Source of the DNA: Lepidodermella squamata
Lineage: Eukaryota > Gastrotricha
Assembly (NCBI GenBank): GCA_047495785.1
Contig: JBLDXI010000036.1
Location: 434,001-498,000, forward strand
Direction: 5' to 3'
DNA length: 64,000 nucleotides
Positions 43,567 to 54,291 of the stretch are shown one piece after another. The first letter of the stretch is position 1; every line of letters starts with the position of its first letter. The translations under genes and the position numbers were made by a program. The notes below the pieces were generated by a model, which saw nothing but the letters and a program-made list of their open reading frames with translations, was not told the DNA's origin and did not search any database.

Positions 43567-46500
43567 TCAGTAGCCAAAAGGTTTCGTTTTGTAACTTTCA
43601 GTGTCTGTTATAACTCGTTTGTGATATTTGAATGATAGGTTTTTCATAACCTCCATTATCATCACTCGGGCGTAATCGGTGTGGTATCGACGCCACAGAG
43701 TTTGCTGCAGTTGAATTGAATCACCTTCATTCGCAACCTTCATAAGATTGAGCAGCTTATCGAAGTCAACCTTATTCTTGACAGCCTGGTTCTGGGTGAA
43801 ACCTTTCAGTTTCATGCTCAAGTTACCCTTATTAGTAACATACGAGTACGTCTTCGGGGCAAGCGCTAAAAATCTTGTAGACCACAATGTGCAAACGGTT
43901 GATTAAAACATTTGTTTGCAAATAGAAATCTACCTTTCAATGTGTTCTCCTTCCGATAGTTCATTCGACCAACTACCTAGATAGCTGCCTCGGTTCAATG
44001 GTTCAGGCCCATCTGGTTTCGAAATGTAGATGCAGCTGTCGGTGTCGCAATACAATGCAACACCTTGTAGATGCCGTAGCTGCTCAAAGAGAATCAATCG
44101 AGCTTCAGCGGTAATCATTGCAGCTGTGACGATATTTGCACATGGAATTGTGGGTTGGAACTCAAGCTTCTTCGCATGACCAATGCGCATTTTTTCACCA
44201 GTTGGGCACCCATCATATTCGTCAGCTAGCTCAGGCTTCAACCCATCAGAGTCATCCTCACGGTGAAAAACAGTCAGATCTTGAACGATGCAACCAGGTT
44301 GATTGAGGATTTTGACTAGTTCCATGGGTGAGTCAACGTAGGTGTAGTCGACGGAGTCGGATCGAAGTCCCAACTTGCCATAAGCTATAGTTACGTATCA
44401 GTCAAATCTAATCCATCACTACACTCCAAGCTAAAACTTACCACTGTTGAGAATCAGTTTTCCGATTTGTCTCATTGCAGCATTCGGTCGACTCAGCTTG
44501 ACCCGATTAAGCTCAATGCCATAGAGCTTACGACAGTTGTTGACATAGTCCTCAACTTCTGATTCATTGCAACCGCTGGCCTCCAGTTTGATCTTTTGAG
44601 ATAAAGATAAAAGATGAAATTTCATGAACGGCAAAATGCTAACGTATTTACTTTTAGCATTGCATAAATGAATGATCGGAAGAGGTTCGACGTTTTGCTG
44701 TTGTAGTGATATGACTCTAACATACCGTCAACAATTAGAAGACGAATATCGCACATGTCTCAAGAAATTTACCGTAAAACCTGAGAACTTGATACATTTC
44801 CAACTCAAGTCCACGTCGTAGTTCTGAAGTTGAGACAAACACATTGAATGCCCGCTCTTCGTCAGCATGCTGACATTGCTCCTGGCATTCTTCCTCGGCA
44901 CATGTACGGCATAGCGTAAACAAAAGGCGACCCTTGGCTGTTCGGTATGGAATGCATGGTAGGTAGAATCCTGCAAGTTGATTGAACGATTGATTATATA
45001 TTTTGCAAATTTGGAGAATTTGAACCTCGATTGGGCAGTAGTAGAACATGCACCATTCCAAAGGTCGGATTTTCAGCATTGAAAAAGTGATGCCGGAGTT
45101 TCAAGTCATCGTTGCGCCAGTCCAATACCTTGTGATCGACTGGGCCAACAGGGAAGAAGATTTCTTTGAAGCCATTTGAATCTGAACCTAATACGACAGG
45201 ATTTGACATATTTGCTCAAGTAGTTCTAATCCTACCAATCCTTCCACTGAGCACTGATGGGTATAGGGATACAACATCGATGTATTTGATGGTTTCACCT
45301 GGCTGAGCTTGGTGATGCAGTTGGAACACCTACGCAAACTAGAACACTTAACTTTTTTGTTTTCGAGGAGGTCGAGTATCACCTCTGTCCGGCCACCAAA
45401 GTATCCCATTCGAGGATTCACAGCGCTGACAACATTGACACACCTTTCGATGTACTCCACAATTCGCACATCGGCTTCTTCGAGCATCTTCTTCGCCTGA
45501 CATCCCCAGATGGAAATTACCTTGTAGCCGGAGTTGATGATGGCCTGCTCACGCTTGATAGTTTCATCGTACAGTTTGTGGAACGGTAGGCGCCTTGTTG
45601 GTTGTATTTGCTTCGGATCGTAGCAAGTTGGGCAGCCATGGATGTAGTCACCATAATATTCCCAGAGAGTAATCACACCGGTGGTTTCATCAACAGACCA
45701 ACCATCAGGTCTCGCAAATCGTAACCCATTACCATTTTCAAGGTAGAAAGTTTTTTCGCCATTCGAGTTTCCCGCATGCTTGATGTCGATGCCAAGGGTA
45801 GTGGCCATGTAATCCAACCAGATAACAGATTCTCGTGAGCACCTCGCACTGGTATTAGGTTTCATTAGCCAATTTCTTAAATTCTAACAACCTGACCAAA
45901 ACTCACTTTGACCCATAGCCCATAGGAGGAACCAGATGCATGGGTGTTGACGGGTCCAAGTATAGAAAGCGTAATATCAAACTTGCAAGAGCAGCCAATG
46001 TGCGACATTCTGAACACTCAGATCAGGGTAAATGAAGATATTCACAAGTTTCAGGACTCACCCAACAGAGGATCGATTCCAAGTGGGGCTTTGACAGGAT
46101 CGATTGTGATCTCCTTGATCGTTTCCCGGAATTTCAGAATTCCGAATCGGAGAACATCAACATCAGCGATGCAGTAACTAGTCGCTGTGGCTTTTAGATT
46201 GAAAACTGCATCATGGTTAGCAGCGATATGCTCCTTCAATTTTTCGAGTTTGACCGGCGACATATTGCTCGTGTCGTAGCTTTCGATAGTTGGCCACGCG
46301 GTGTCAGTAGAATTCTCCCAGTTTTCAGGTGTAAGAAGTAGATAGGGAAAAAATTCTTTCACGATGCCCTGGGGAAGATCAAAACACTGTGGCAACTTTT
46401 CCAGCGATGTGTAAGTGAACAGGTATAAATCTCGGAACAGAATAGCCGAATTTTCAACGTTCAACTCCATCAGAGAACTACCGTGCTGAATTTGGGTGAA

Positions 46501-48734
46501 ATTCAAGTCACTAGTTTGCAGGAATCTGTTTAAATTGTTCAATTTCAAATTTTATGATAAAGGCTGCTGTTGTTCAAGACTAGTTACCGTAGAATGAAGA
46601 AATGATCGAATCTGTAAATTATCATTTTATCACTATCATCGTTTTACTCGGCGGATTAAATCTGATCTCACCTTGCACCGTTTTGACTGATCAAGATTAT
46701 TCCAGGGTGTATTCGTAGAACATAGCGTACAAACGTCCCAATAGCGGTTGAATCGGCCGATTGTGACGCGAACACAAGCTGTCTCCGAGCACCACATTTG
46801 GCTGGACATGGAACATTCATTGGCGACTCGCAGCAAGAGTCACAGAAGACTTGCAGTACCACGAGTACGGGAATCAGCTCACCGTTGGACGAGCGGCGCA
46901 CAGATTCAACGTCCCATGCGCCAAACTTGACGGTTTTACCAGGCTTTACCACTTTCAACTTGGGGATTTGTAGTTTGCAATCGTGCTCGTTTTTCTCACC
47001 GTAGGGTGGAAGCTCTTCGCTACACGTTGGGCATGTTCTTGGTTTACCTAGGTATATCCGCTATACAAGGGTTGGGTTTTGCTTTCAACTTACAATTATG
47101 CTTTGGTTTGTAACTTTGAGTTATCACCCGAGCACACCGGTTACAAAAGTAACGCGTCTGGCAAATCGACCGTCGTTGGTTGTCTCTTACGTTCGGTTTA
47201 AGATGCTGTTCGAAGCATTCTCGATTGTAATACGAGTTGTTGCAGGGGCCAGTGCAAAGGATCGGCTTTTCACGTCTCTCCTTGCAGTTCATTGTTGCAG
47301 AGTGGCATCTGTCGCATCGATTCACACACTTGTGTCGGATCAAATCCTTCGTCATGAACCAGCATGATCCGCAAATACTCTTCCTACCAGATATTTCACC
47401 TGTGCAACCTAGGTTTCGGACTGGATGACGATGTATCGATAGAGTGAGACGGTTACTTACTTTTCAAAGCGTGGTAGTGCGACAAGCTTGTGGCTGCAGG
47501 CCCACGGTTTTGATGAAGTCTGTTGTTTGCGTAGCCAATGTATATTCGCTTCTCACCATCGACTTGGGGACCTTCAGGGTAGACGGTTGTGATCCGACGA
47601 GTTGCGAAATTGTATATTATTCCTAAGTTTAAAAGATGTGCACTTTTCCTTCATTCAGCCACTCACTCCTTCGCTCACCTCTATACCCATGTCCAAATGA
47701 GTCAATCAATTGTTTGAAATGTGAAACTCCGTAGGCAGGAAGGTTAAGCGGGATTCCTGCTATGTTCATCTGCTCAACAGCCAGATCTCCCAAATTACTG
47801 TAGCAACGACTAGCCGGTTGGTTGATAGCCCACAATTGTTGCTTGAGCCTTCCAAACTCTCGTTTCGCTTGAGCCCTCTCATCAGCATCGGAAATGTTTC
47901 TGCATGCTATTGAAGCCAATTTTGAATCGCGGTAAGCCTTCGATAGCATGGTTGCCCTTATTAAGCAGTAGTTGTCTGTAGTATTAACAATTCGCATGAC
48001 TTCGTTGCAACTAGTAATGGAATCGAACGCAGTCATTTCCAAACGCAGACGTTTGAACTCAGGTTTCGGTCCACCACCTTCACATTCAGCTTCAGCTTCG
48101 ATTTCTGTAACTTTCACTCGAAAGATGTTGAAAAACCATCCTATTTTAAAATTAAAATCACGCCAATATTTGATGTTTGGCACTAGGTAAGATGTACCCA
48201 TATTCATAGATGGAGATATTTTCGATTGTAGAACACGTTCTGCCGTTTTCATGATGAACATTCCGGTGAGTTCAGCCACACGCACGTACGGGGTCAAGAT
48301 GGGCGTTACCAGGTCGTCGTGGATACACTCCACTCTGACTACATCTCTATAGGTTTTGATAGGTTCAATGAAGAGACTATTAGAAATTATAACACAATTT
48401 ACCGTGCAGGAAATTGTCGCTTTACTGTTTGCGCAATTGACTCGAAGAAAAGATGAATCGAAACCAGTAGCGTCAGAATGTCATCGGTCGTAACCCAGTT
48501 GAATCCCAAATCTTCCGTGTTGGGACTGAGCTCTCCAGCACCTAGTTGCATTAGAGGCAATGTTGCGCCTTGTGCATATTTATGGACATCCATGCGGTAC
48601 AAAGGGCTGTACTCATGAAAGCCTAGATGTATTAAACTCGATAACTCTTGAGACATTATTTGAAAAATGTGATAAATCCCCATCTTTTTGCACAGCTTAA
48701 ATACAACACTTTTAATTGGATCGTGAGAACTCAT
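43567..48734 (-). CDS. Protein-primed family B DNA polymerase (pPolB), 16 exons
   Basis: Exons (5' to 3'): 48403-48734, 47679-48346, 47461-47622, 47094-47399, 46672-47047, 46588-46611, 46062-46525, 45907-46009, 45353-45848, 45236-45302, 45026-45181, 44773-44970, 44652-44716, 44442-44592, 43934-44384, 43567-43873. All phases close, giving 1441 residues. The N-terminal region is the Polinton pPolB type and is followed by zinc-ligand-like cysteines. The 3'-5' exonuclease begins with WDVES. The palm domain has motif A (IDVVSLYPSV), motif B (KLILNSAYGK) and motif C (YCDTDS), and the KxKG element is MKLKGF. Catalytic acidic residues are present. One exon has only 24 bases. It copies the element using a terminal protein as primer. 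Confidence 0.95.
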
Positions 48735-48852
48735 TATTTTATTTCAGACGCCTGGCACATCATGTCTGCCCCGCTAGACAAAAACTTTCAGACAAAACAA
48801 AAACACATGCAATTATTCTGCATGAGAGTTGATCGAATTCAATTAGTAAGAT

Positions 48853-49335
48853 CTACGGGGATGTTGGGTTGTAAATTGGGCTTGCAGATCCTGCAGCTAC
48901 AACCTCGCCATTTGTTTGTTCTCCAGATGGTAGCGACGATGGCGGCGGCGGCGGCGGTGATGTAGGTGCGTATGTAGGGGATGGTGGCATCGCATCGCGC
49001 TCGGCTTCTTCTTCTTCTTCTTCATCATCATCGTCATCATTAGCAGTGTCTTCTTGCCAATTGATGGCCGCCGTTATTTCGTCGGCGAGCTCCGACTCGT
49101 CTTCGGATGATCCTAAGCTGATCACTTCATCCGATAGCCGGCGCCTAGCAGTAATTCGAGGTAACAGCCAGTTCGACTCAACTCGCTTGGCGATCGACTC
49201 AGATGTCTGAGTACCAATTGAACAGGACTTGATGAAGAGATGGTCAGCTGGGCGCGAAATTGTTGATGATCTTCGATGAGTGATGACATGGCTTTCGTCC
49301 TCCGATTTTTCAATAGTAATCATTGCACGCTTCAT
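48853..49335 (-). CDS. Acidic protein with Pol II CTD-like tail
   Basis: 160 residues. The N-terminal half is basic/Ser-rich, the middle contains EDESELADE and an uninterrupted Asp/Glu run, and the tail reads PSPTYAPTSP, then Pro/Ser-rich sequence, then SPIYNPTSP at the very end. Y-x-P-T-S-P is the core of the RNA polymerase II CTD heptad. No enzyme domain. It lies between pPolB and the TBP-like gene, same strand. I infer a transcription- or mRNA-processing-factor lure, but low-complexity drift could also produce this. Confidence 0.6.
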   Translation of the reverse strand: MKRAMITIEKSEDESHVITHRRSSTISRPADHLFIKSCSIGTQTSESIAKRVESNWLLPRITARRRLSDEVISLGSSEDESELADEITAAINWQEDTANDDDDDEEEEEEAERDAMPPSPTYAPTSPPPPPPSSLPSGEQTNGEVVAAGSASPIYNPTSP

Positions 49336-49387
49336 GATAGCTGGTCGACTTTTGTGCTAATAATAATATAGCTGCTGATAAAACTGT

Positions 49388-49981
49388 TCAGACTACTAGG
49401 CAGTAATTTGCAATGGCAGTCAAAAAGTCTTGAATGTGAGTCGTTAGGTTGCTCATATCTTCGCCACCACCGCAGCCAGTCAAGCATATTCGCCCTGTAT
49501 GAAACAGGTTTACACATATTCTAGTACCGAACACATGTTTGCACCGCATCGCAGGAAACCTTGTCAGATCTAATTTCACTTGTTCGCAGATTGTGGTAAT
49601 TTCCGACGCGAGACAGGGCCCTAATTGGGGTTTAAAAGGCAATTTACCAGTAAGCGCGCGATTAACCACTCGGTAGTTCGTGAAAGTAATTCGTGCGTCT
49701 AGTTTTCGCTGCATTCGTCTTGCCAGTTGCCTTGCTACGGTTTTAGATTCCGTAAATTTGACATTCTCTCCAGGCGGTCTCGTCATTAGTAAGACGGTTT
49801 TTCCATTGCCAAAAACCAGTGCGGTATATTTCACTGGTTTAAATTGTTTGATAATAACAGCGTTCGGGAACGATTTCTTGATTTCACAAAATTTGAACTG
49901 CTTCATTACTTTACGGAGAGGTAAACGAACATTCAAGTTAAAAACTGAGACAATATTTCTGATATATAATTCAACTTCCAT
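49388..49981 (-). CDS. TATA-binding-protein-like protein
   Basis: 197 residues, the size of a bare two-repeat TBP core. Repeat 1: IRNIVSVFNLNVRLPLRKV, FPNAVIIKQF, TALVFGNGKTVLL. Repeat 2: YRVVNRALTGKLPFKPQL, RFPAMRCK, CVNLFHTGRICLTG and a closing helix IQDFL. These follow the TBP order N-I-V / F-x-A-V-I / T-A-L-x-F-x-x-G-K / F-P / L-x-F-x-x-G-K-x-x-L-T-G. The four Phe positions that kink DNA in TBP (one in each FPNAV, ALVF, RFP and NLF element) are all Phe. I infer DNA binding at element promoters. TBP genes are known in large DNA viruses; I do not know of one described in Polintons. Confidence 0.8.
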   Translation of the reverse strand: MEVELYIRNIVSVFNLNVRLPLRKVMKQFKFCEIKKSFPNAVIIKQFKPVKYTALVFGNGKTVLLMTRPPGENVKFTESKTVARQLARRMQRKLDARITFTNYRVVNRALTGKLPFKPQLGPCLASEITTICEQVKLDLTRFPAMRCKHVFGTRICVNLFHTGRICLTGCGGGEDMSNLTTHIQDFLTAIANYCLVV

Positions 49982-50185
49982 TTAAAAAAAAAACTGAGCA
50001 ACTGACACATTTCAACGTTTCACCATTTATTTAATTATTTCGCAAAAAAAATCCAAAAGCATTCTAATTTCTGCTGAAGCCTATGCATGCATGCATGCTT
50101 GGTTTTTCCCTATAAGTAAAGTAATGTGATTTTCATTGTGTAAGTCTCTCGCTGTTTTCTTGCGATTCATTTCAGTTTGCTGCAT

Positions 50186-50920
50186 CTACTTCGACTCCAG
50201 GGCTTGTTGAACCGGGTTTGCCAGAATACTGTATATCATAGCTTGCAGCTCCAGGAACACACCCTCTGGAATACAGAAGCCATCTGGGGTGAATTCAGCT
50301 TTCTCTTCCGATCTTTTGTTAAGAATTCGTACATCAACGTACGCACGCGGCGATCCGTCTGGGCGAAACACACGAGCATGTAATAGTCCGATAATTACGT
50401 ACCTCGGTCCGTTACGAGCTCCGTTACGAGTCTTGAGGTCGCGCTTGACTTTATCGACCCAGCCGTGAGATCCTTCAACTTGCATAGTTTCATAGAGCAT
50501 TCGTAGCTCCTTAGCCGATAGCCAGAGACCCTTGCGGAGGTAGTAAAGTTTGTTTGCTTCAATGGCATGCCCGATGTAGAATTCAAGATCGGGTAGGTAC
50601 TCGTTCAACTGCCGGCGCAGAATAACAAACGAGTGATCTTTGTGACTCGTAACCGTCTGCAGTGAAACAACATACTGAGCTCGGTGGAATCTACAGATTT
50701 CATCGAAAGGTGAAGACCCATCGCCCCAGACTCGATCAACGTATCCTTGAGGTGGTAGCAATGGCCCGTCGGTATGTACCATTTCACTTGCTGCTTTCAT
50801 CAATATCTCATCAGATAGTTCGAACGCAACAGCTTTCAGCAAGTTTGCATCATTCGATGGTGACGACGGGGGCGCAACATGGTCGGCTTCCTGTACTGCT
50901 TGACTGCTAGAGCTTGCCAT
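50186..50920 (-). CDS. Possible PC4-like coactivator / ssDNA-binding protein
   Basis: 244 residues, one exon. A Ser/Pro-rich start is followed by a helical middle. The C-terminal part has RYVIIGLLHARVF, YVDVRILN and FTPDGFCIPEGVFLELQAMI, which fits the beta-strand, V-D-I-R and P-G-x-G-I-x-L plus helix order of the PC4 transcription coactivator fold. The match is partial and needs profile support. The start context AGTTACAATG is the same as at the F-box gene start (35443). A TATA-like TTTTTATACTC lies about 40 bases upstream on the coding strand. Confidence 0.5.
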   Translation of the reverse strand: MASSSSQAVQEADHVAPPSSPSNDANLLKAVAFELSDEILMKAASEMVHTDGPLLPPQGYVDRVWGDGSSPFDEICRFHRAQYVVSLQTVTSHKDHSFVILRRQLNEYLPDLEFYIGHAIEANKLYYLRKGLWLSAKELRMLYETMQVEGSHGWVDKVKRDLKTRNGARNGPRYVIIGLLHARVFRPDGSPRAYVDVRILNKRSEEKAEFTPDGFCIPEGVFLELQAMIYSILANPVQQALESK

Positions 50921-51256
50921 TGTAACTAGATTGATCCTGATAGCTGCGAGTATAAAAACAAAACTTTTTAGTATCTATAAGCCGAACTTAGGCGCTTATA
51001 TACACGTCCAATTTGATGATCCAGGCATCGTCGCCGCCGCCGCCGCCGCCATTTTGCTAGTTCCCACCGTCTACCCCGATGTCTGCAATGTGTTCTTGAG
51101 ACATGATCGGTAGGCTTGATAGACATATATCTCGTAACCAACCTAATTGGCGCTGAATAAATAGGTAGACAAAATCAAAGTCAGAGCACAATTACTTTTT
51201 ATTTTTCAAAGCTTATTTGCTTTCCAACTCGATCTGTTTACTTTTCAACACTAAAA

Positions 51257-51550
51257 ATGAATAAGGAAGACCTTACCGCCATGTGAGTGCTTTTGTGATA
51301 GAGCCCAGGTAGTCAGTTTGACCATACATACTTTATTTTCTACTACAGTGAAAGCAGGTTAAATGAACTGAGTTTTCGGTTACATTTCATCAAACATTTG
51401 ATACCTCAACTATCATCGCATACAGCACGATTCCTTGAAGACGCCGAGGAGGTCATCTTCCGACTACGTTTCGGATTGCTGTTGGCGTCAGAGCAGATAG
51501 CTAACCCGTCACCCCTCAATACGAAGCCCTGGGCTCAATTCTTTAAATGA
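51257..51550 (+). CDS. Small helical protein at the right end of the Polinton
   Basis: Two exons, 51257-51282 and 51349-51550, join across GTGAGT...CTACAG to 75 residues. The sequence looks helical and amphipathic (ESRLNELSFRLHFIKHLIPQ) and ends WAQFFK. It is the only plus-strand gene inside the element, convergent with nothing and divergent from the PC4-like gene, and it stops about 20 bases before the right TIR. Function unknown; a terminal protein or DNA-end-binding role is only a thought. Confidence 0.55.
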
Positions 51551-51570
51551 ACTACTTAATATTAACTTTG

Positions 51571-51981
51571 ATTTTGCTTTGGTGTGAAATAAAACGGTTT
51601 GGAATGTATCGTTATACAGGTCAATGACACTTATTTTACCCCGCTAGATTTTGTGGGGCGATCCGAACCCTCCAGACGTTGTTGGGGCGATTCAACCCCA
51701 CCAGACACCGTGAGGACATTTCCGCCCCTCTAGACATAGTTGGGGCAAATCAACCCCGCTAGACGCATCGGGAACATTTTCATCCCGCTAGACACCGTGG
51801 GGACGATTCAATCCCAACAGACACCTTCGGGACATTTCCACCCCTCCAGACACCGTGGGGGTTAATTCAAATTTGACTTCTATCCCCGGAGGGGCAATTC
51901 TTCCCCCTAACCCTAACCCTAACCCTAACCGTCACTTTGGTCATGGTCCAGGGGGAATCACCCCTCCCCCTCCTAACTACT
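51571..51981 (-). repeat. Right terminal inverted repeat of the Polinton
   Basis: Inverse of 33755-34165 with a few substitutions. CCCTAA units at 51906-51930 and the 28-30 bp array at about 51640-51860 mirror the left end. Confidence 0.9.
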
Positions 51982-51987
51982 AATGCA

Positions 51988-52158
51988 CATGCCTTCCTTC
52001 ATCAAGTCGAATCCGAAAACAACAGATATATGGAAATAAATGCAATATCTACCAGTTGCAACCATAAAATTTACACTTTGAACAGACAGCAGCTAGAGAA
52101 CTCAGCATTACGAGATGTTATTCTTTCATTTCGAGCAGGCATGGAAACACTTTTGTGA
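51988..52158 (+). pseudogene. Right half of the host ORF split by the Polinton
   Basis: Fifty-six codons plus TGA continue the frame of 33650-33754 after the second AATGCA copy. It includes NRYMEINAIS and LENSALRDVILSFRAG. No domain recognised. That both halves are open in the same register supports, but does not prove, a real gene. Confidence 0.45.
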
Positions 52159-52493
52159 TCGGCCAAACTGGACAGAAAATTTTGAGTCCGCTGTTTCGTC
52201 AATATTATAAGGGTTTGGGTCGCATTTCAGTGAGAAATAATCAAAATATGCGTTCGCTTCGCACACATTTACCGGCCCACATAAATCCCAACCAAGATAA
52301 AAATTTAAAACTTGCGGGTTTGCCGCGATTATTTCACCTCTATTTTTCAATTTATTATTTAAATTTGTTTTTTCTTGAAATTATAATATATATCCGAAAT
52401 TAATTTTTAAAATTAAGCACGTGTTTTCAAGTTGTTTGAAGTTTTCTAGTTTTTGTGGTATCTCGGGTGCGCGGCGTGCAGGGTTTATGTAAG

Positions 52494-52526
52494 TTCACAA
52501 AGGAAGCCACTGGCTTCCTTTGTGAA
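52494..52526. repeat. Perfect 16-bp-arm hairpin
   Basis: TTCACAAAGGAAGCCA and TGGCTTCCTTTGTGAA flank a single base, giving a perfect cruciform-capable palindrome. No T-run follows on either strand, so it is not a terminator-type structure. Confidence 0.85.
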
Positions 52527-52596
52527 CCAGGCAATGAACCAGGCCGCACACCAGGGCCAATGAGACTTTCGGGACATCAACCAATGTCATTTCCTC

Positions 52597-52902
52597 ATAA
52601 GAGTGAAAGAAATTTTTGAAAAATATGAGAAAATGACGCTTCTCTGCATTTTTGGTTAATTGTGCTGATCTGTTGATCTTTTGCAACTTGGCATCTCGCA
52701 TCTCCCTTGAACTGAATTGTTTGAAATCGAAACATGCGAAGTGAGATTAACAACGTCGGCTGATTTTTGCCGGATGAACAATGAACATTCATAGATCTTG
52801 CGTTTTGCAGTTAACCGTATGTATGCAGGCAATAGTTAACCAAAAATGCACAGAAGCGTCATTTTCTCATCTTTTTCAAAAATTTCTTTCACTCTTATTT
52901 TT
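52597..52902. mobile_element. Foldback element (about 68-bp arms)
   Basis: Left arm (52597-52663, AGAGTGAAAGAAATTTTTGA onward to TGCATTTTTGGTTA) pairs with the right arm at about 52836-52902 with three or so mismatches, enclosing about 170 bases without a gene. Typical MITE size. Confidence 0.75.
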
Positions 52903-53703
52903 ATGATTTATTTTGATTTATAAGCCTGAAAATTTCCTCGCTTCGCTGGTATTGTTGGTATAAAAGTTACATGTAATTTTTACCAATGCGGGACAACAAT
53001 TTACCCTTTGAGATAGGTAACTACCGTAAATCGTTCGTAACAACCAATCGTTTGCTTAAAAAAGACCCCGCTTTTACCCTTGCGGGTAAAGGGGACCGTG
53101 GACGACGAGGGATCAGCAGCCTGCTTTTATTCCCAAATTCATAATTCTCAATTCTTAAATACGCGGTTAATTTTTTCAGTTACTAATTCGAATTAAATTT
53201 TTGAATTCAGGAAAAGAGGTCCTTGAAGGCTTCATAGTCTGCATTTCCACCACACTTCAAAAAAAAATTGGATAAGAGGGCGGAGACGTTGATTTAACTT
53301 GATTCAGACAATTTTGATGTTTATTTTATTTGCAAATGATTCAGCCCCTTGATTTACCTTGGAGCATGGAGTAATGAAGGAGCCGCAAAATCGACCGAAA
53401 AAATTATCCTTTGCATTCGCCGATGCCTCAACTTGGGCGCGAAACCTGTCGCATCAACAACGATCCGGTAGAACAGTTTTTTCGGTTGTAGTCGCCGCCT
53501 GTCGATGTTGCGGGTGTACCAACAAACCGCGCGGCTTCGATTTGTTGGAAGCAGTTTTTCGCTCTCCAGGGGCGTCAACATCAAGGACCAGTCTTTCCTT
53601 TCCCTGCCTATGACTGAAATGCGTCGGGAATTGAAAGAAGTCGCAAGCCGACTGGCGAAAAATGATGTGACTCTACAACAGCCTCTTCCCTACTTCCCTA
53701 CAG

Positions 53704-53893
53704 GCTGATCGTCGACGAAGAGTCAAATCGGAACATCGCCGGCTACATCACGGTTAAAATAAACGCGAAAGGAGTCGCTGGTAAGAAACTAGCTCAAGAT
53801 CTCACCCAGCCAACACCCTCAAACAGCCGAGGCGGATTGGCAAGGCACAACCGGGGTGTGCTGTCTATCGTCAATCATGCCACTTATGATTAG
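53704..53893 (+). pseudogene. 3' exon of an unidentified gene
   Basis: An open block of 63 codons follows an acceptor TTCCCTACAG and ends at TAG. It contains LIVDEESNRNIAGYITVKIN and a Gly/Arg-rich end. Upstream open blocks at about 53505-53690 (with EMRRELKEVASRLAKND) may be its preceding exon in another frame. No domain recognised and no start found. Confidence 0.35.
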
Positions 53894-54291
53894 ATGTTAG
53901 CAATAATGACTAGAATTGAACTGAAGAGAGCAAATTAAACGATAAATAGTGAAAAATAGGAATCCCATGTTAGGAATGGGGAATGGTGGCAGCTTTCTTT
54001 CATCAGCTGCTAGCTGAATTTATGAAAAATTGCACTCAGCTTCACTCGGTTACCTCTCACAGTTTTTAGCCGTTATTTATGCCAAATGATGCTTGATGGC
54101 TATTTAAGGATTAAATTATCTACTCTTTGTTGAATCAGTAGCTCTACCGCCCTCAATGGCTAAGTGCTCACTTAACGATCGATTCTAATGTTCACAGAAA
54201 AAGTCGTTGTCGAGAATCCACCGAGCAAATTTAATTCATTCTTCCATTTTATTCGTTCATTTGAAGTTAATTTTCTCTCCAATTTTTTATT

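Larger units (their letters stand above)
33755..51981 (-). mobile_element. Complete Polinton/Maverick (18.2 kb), apparently intact
   Basis: Ends are AGTAGTTAGG...CCTAACTACT with a perfect 6-bp target duplication AATGCA (33749-33754 and 51982-51987), the hallmark size for Polintons. Terminal inverted repeats of about 411 bp are nearly identical. Most genes are on the minus strand: F-box protein, two Polinton-conserved proteins, ATPase, protease, major capsid, GIG-type protein, penton, membrane protein, integrase, pPolB, acidic protein, TBP-like and PC4-like. One small gene at the right end is on plus. Every core gene reads without stops once its short introns are removed, so the copy could be mobile or even make virions. 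Confidence 0.97.

Noticed and set aside
52126-52350. Minus frame with scattered cysteines beside the Polinton
   Set aside because: No signal peptide, domain or splice support, and it overlaps the right half of the split plus-strand frame.
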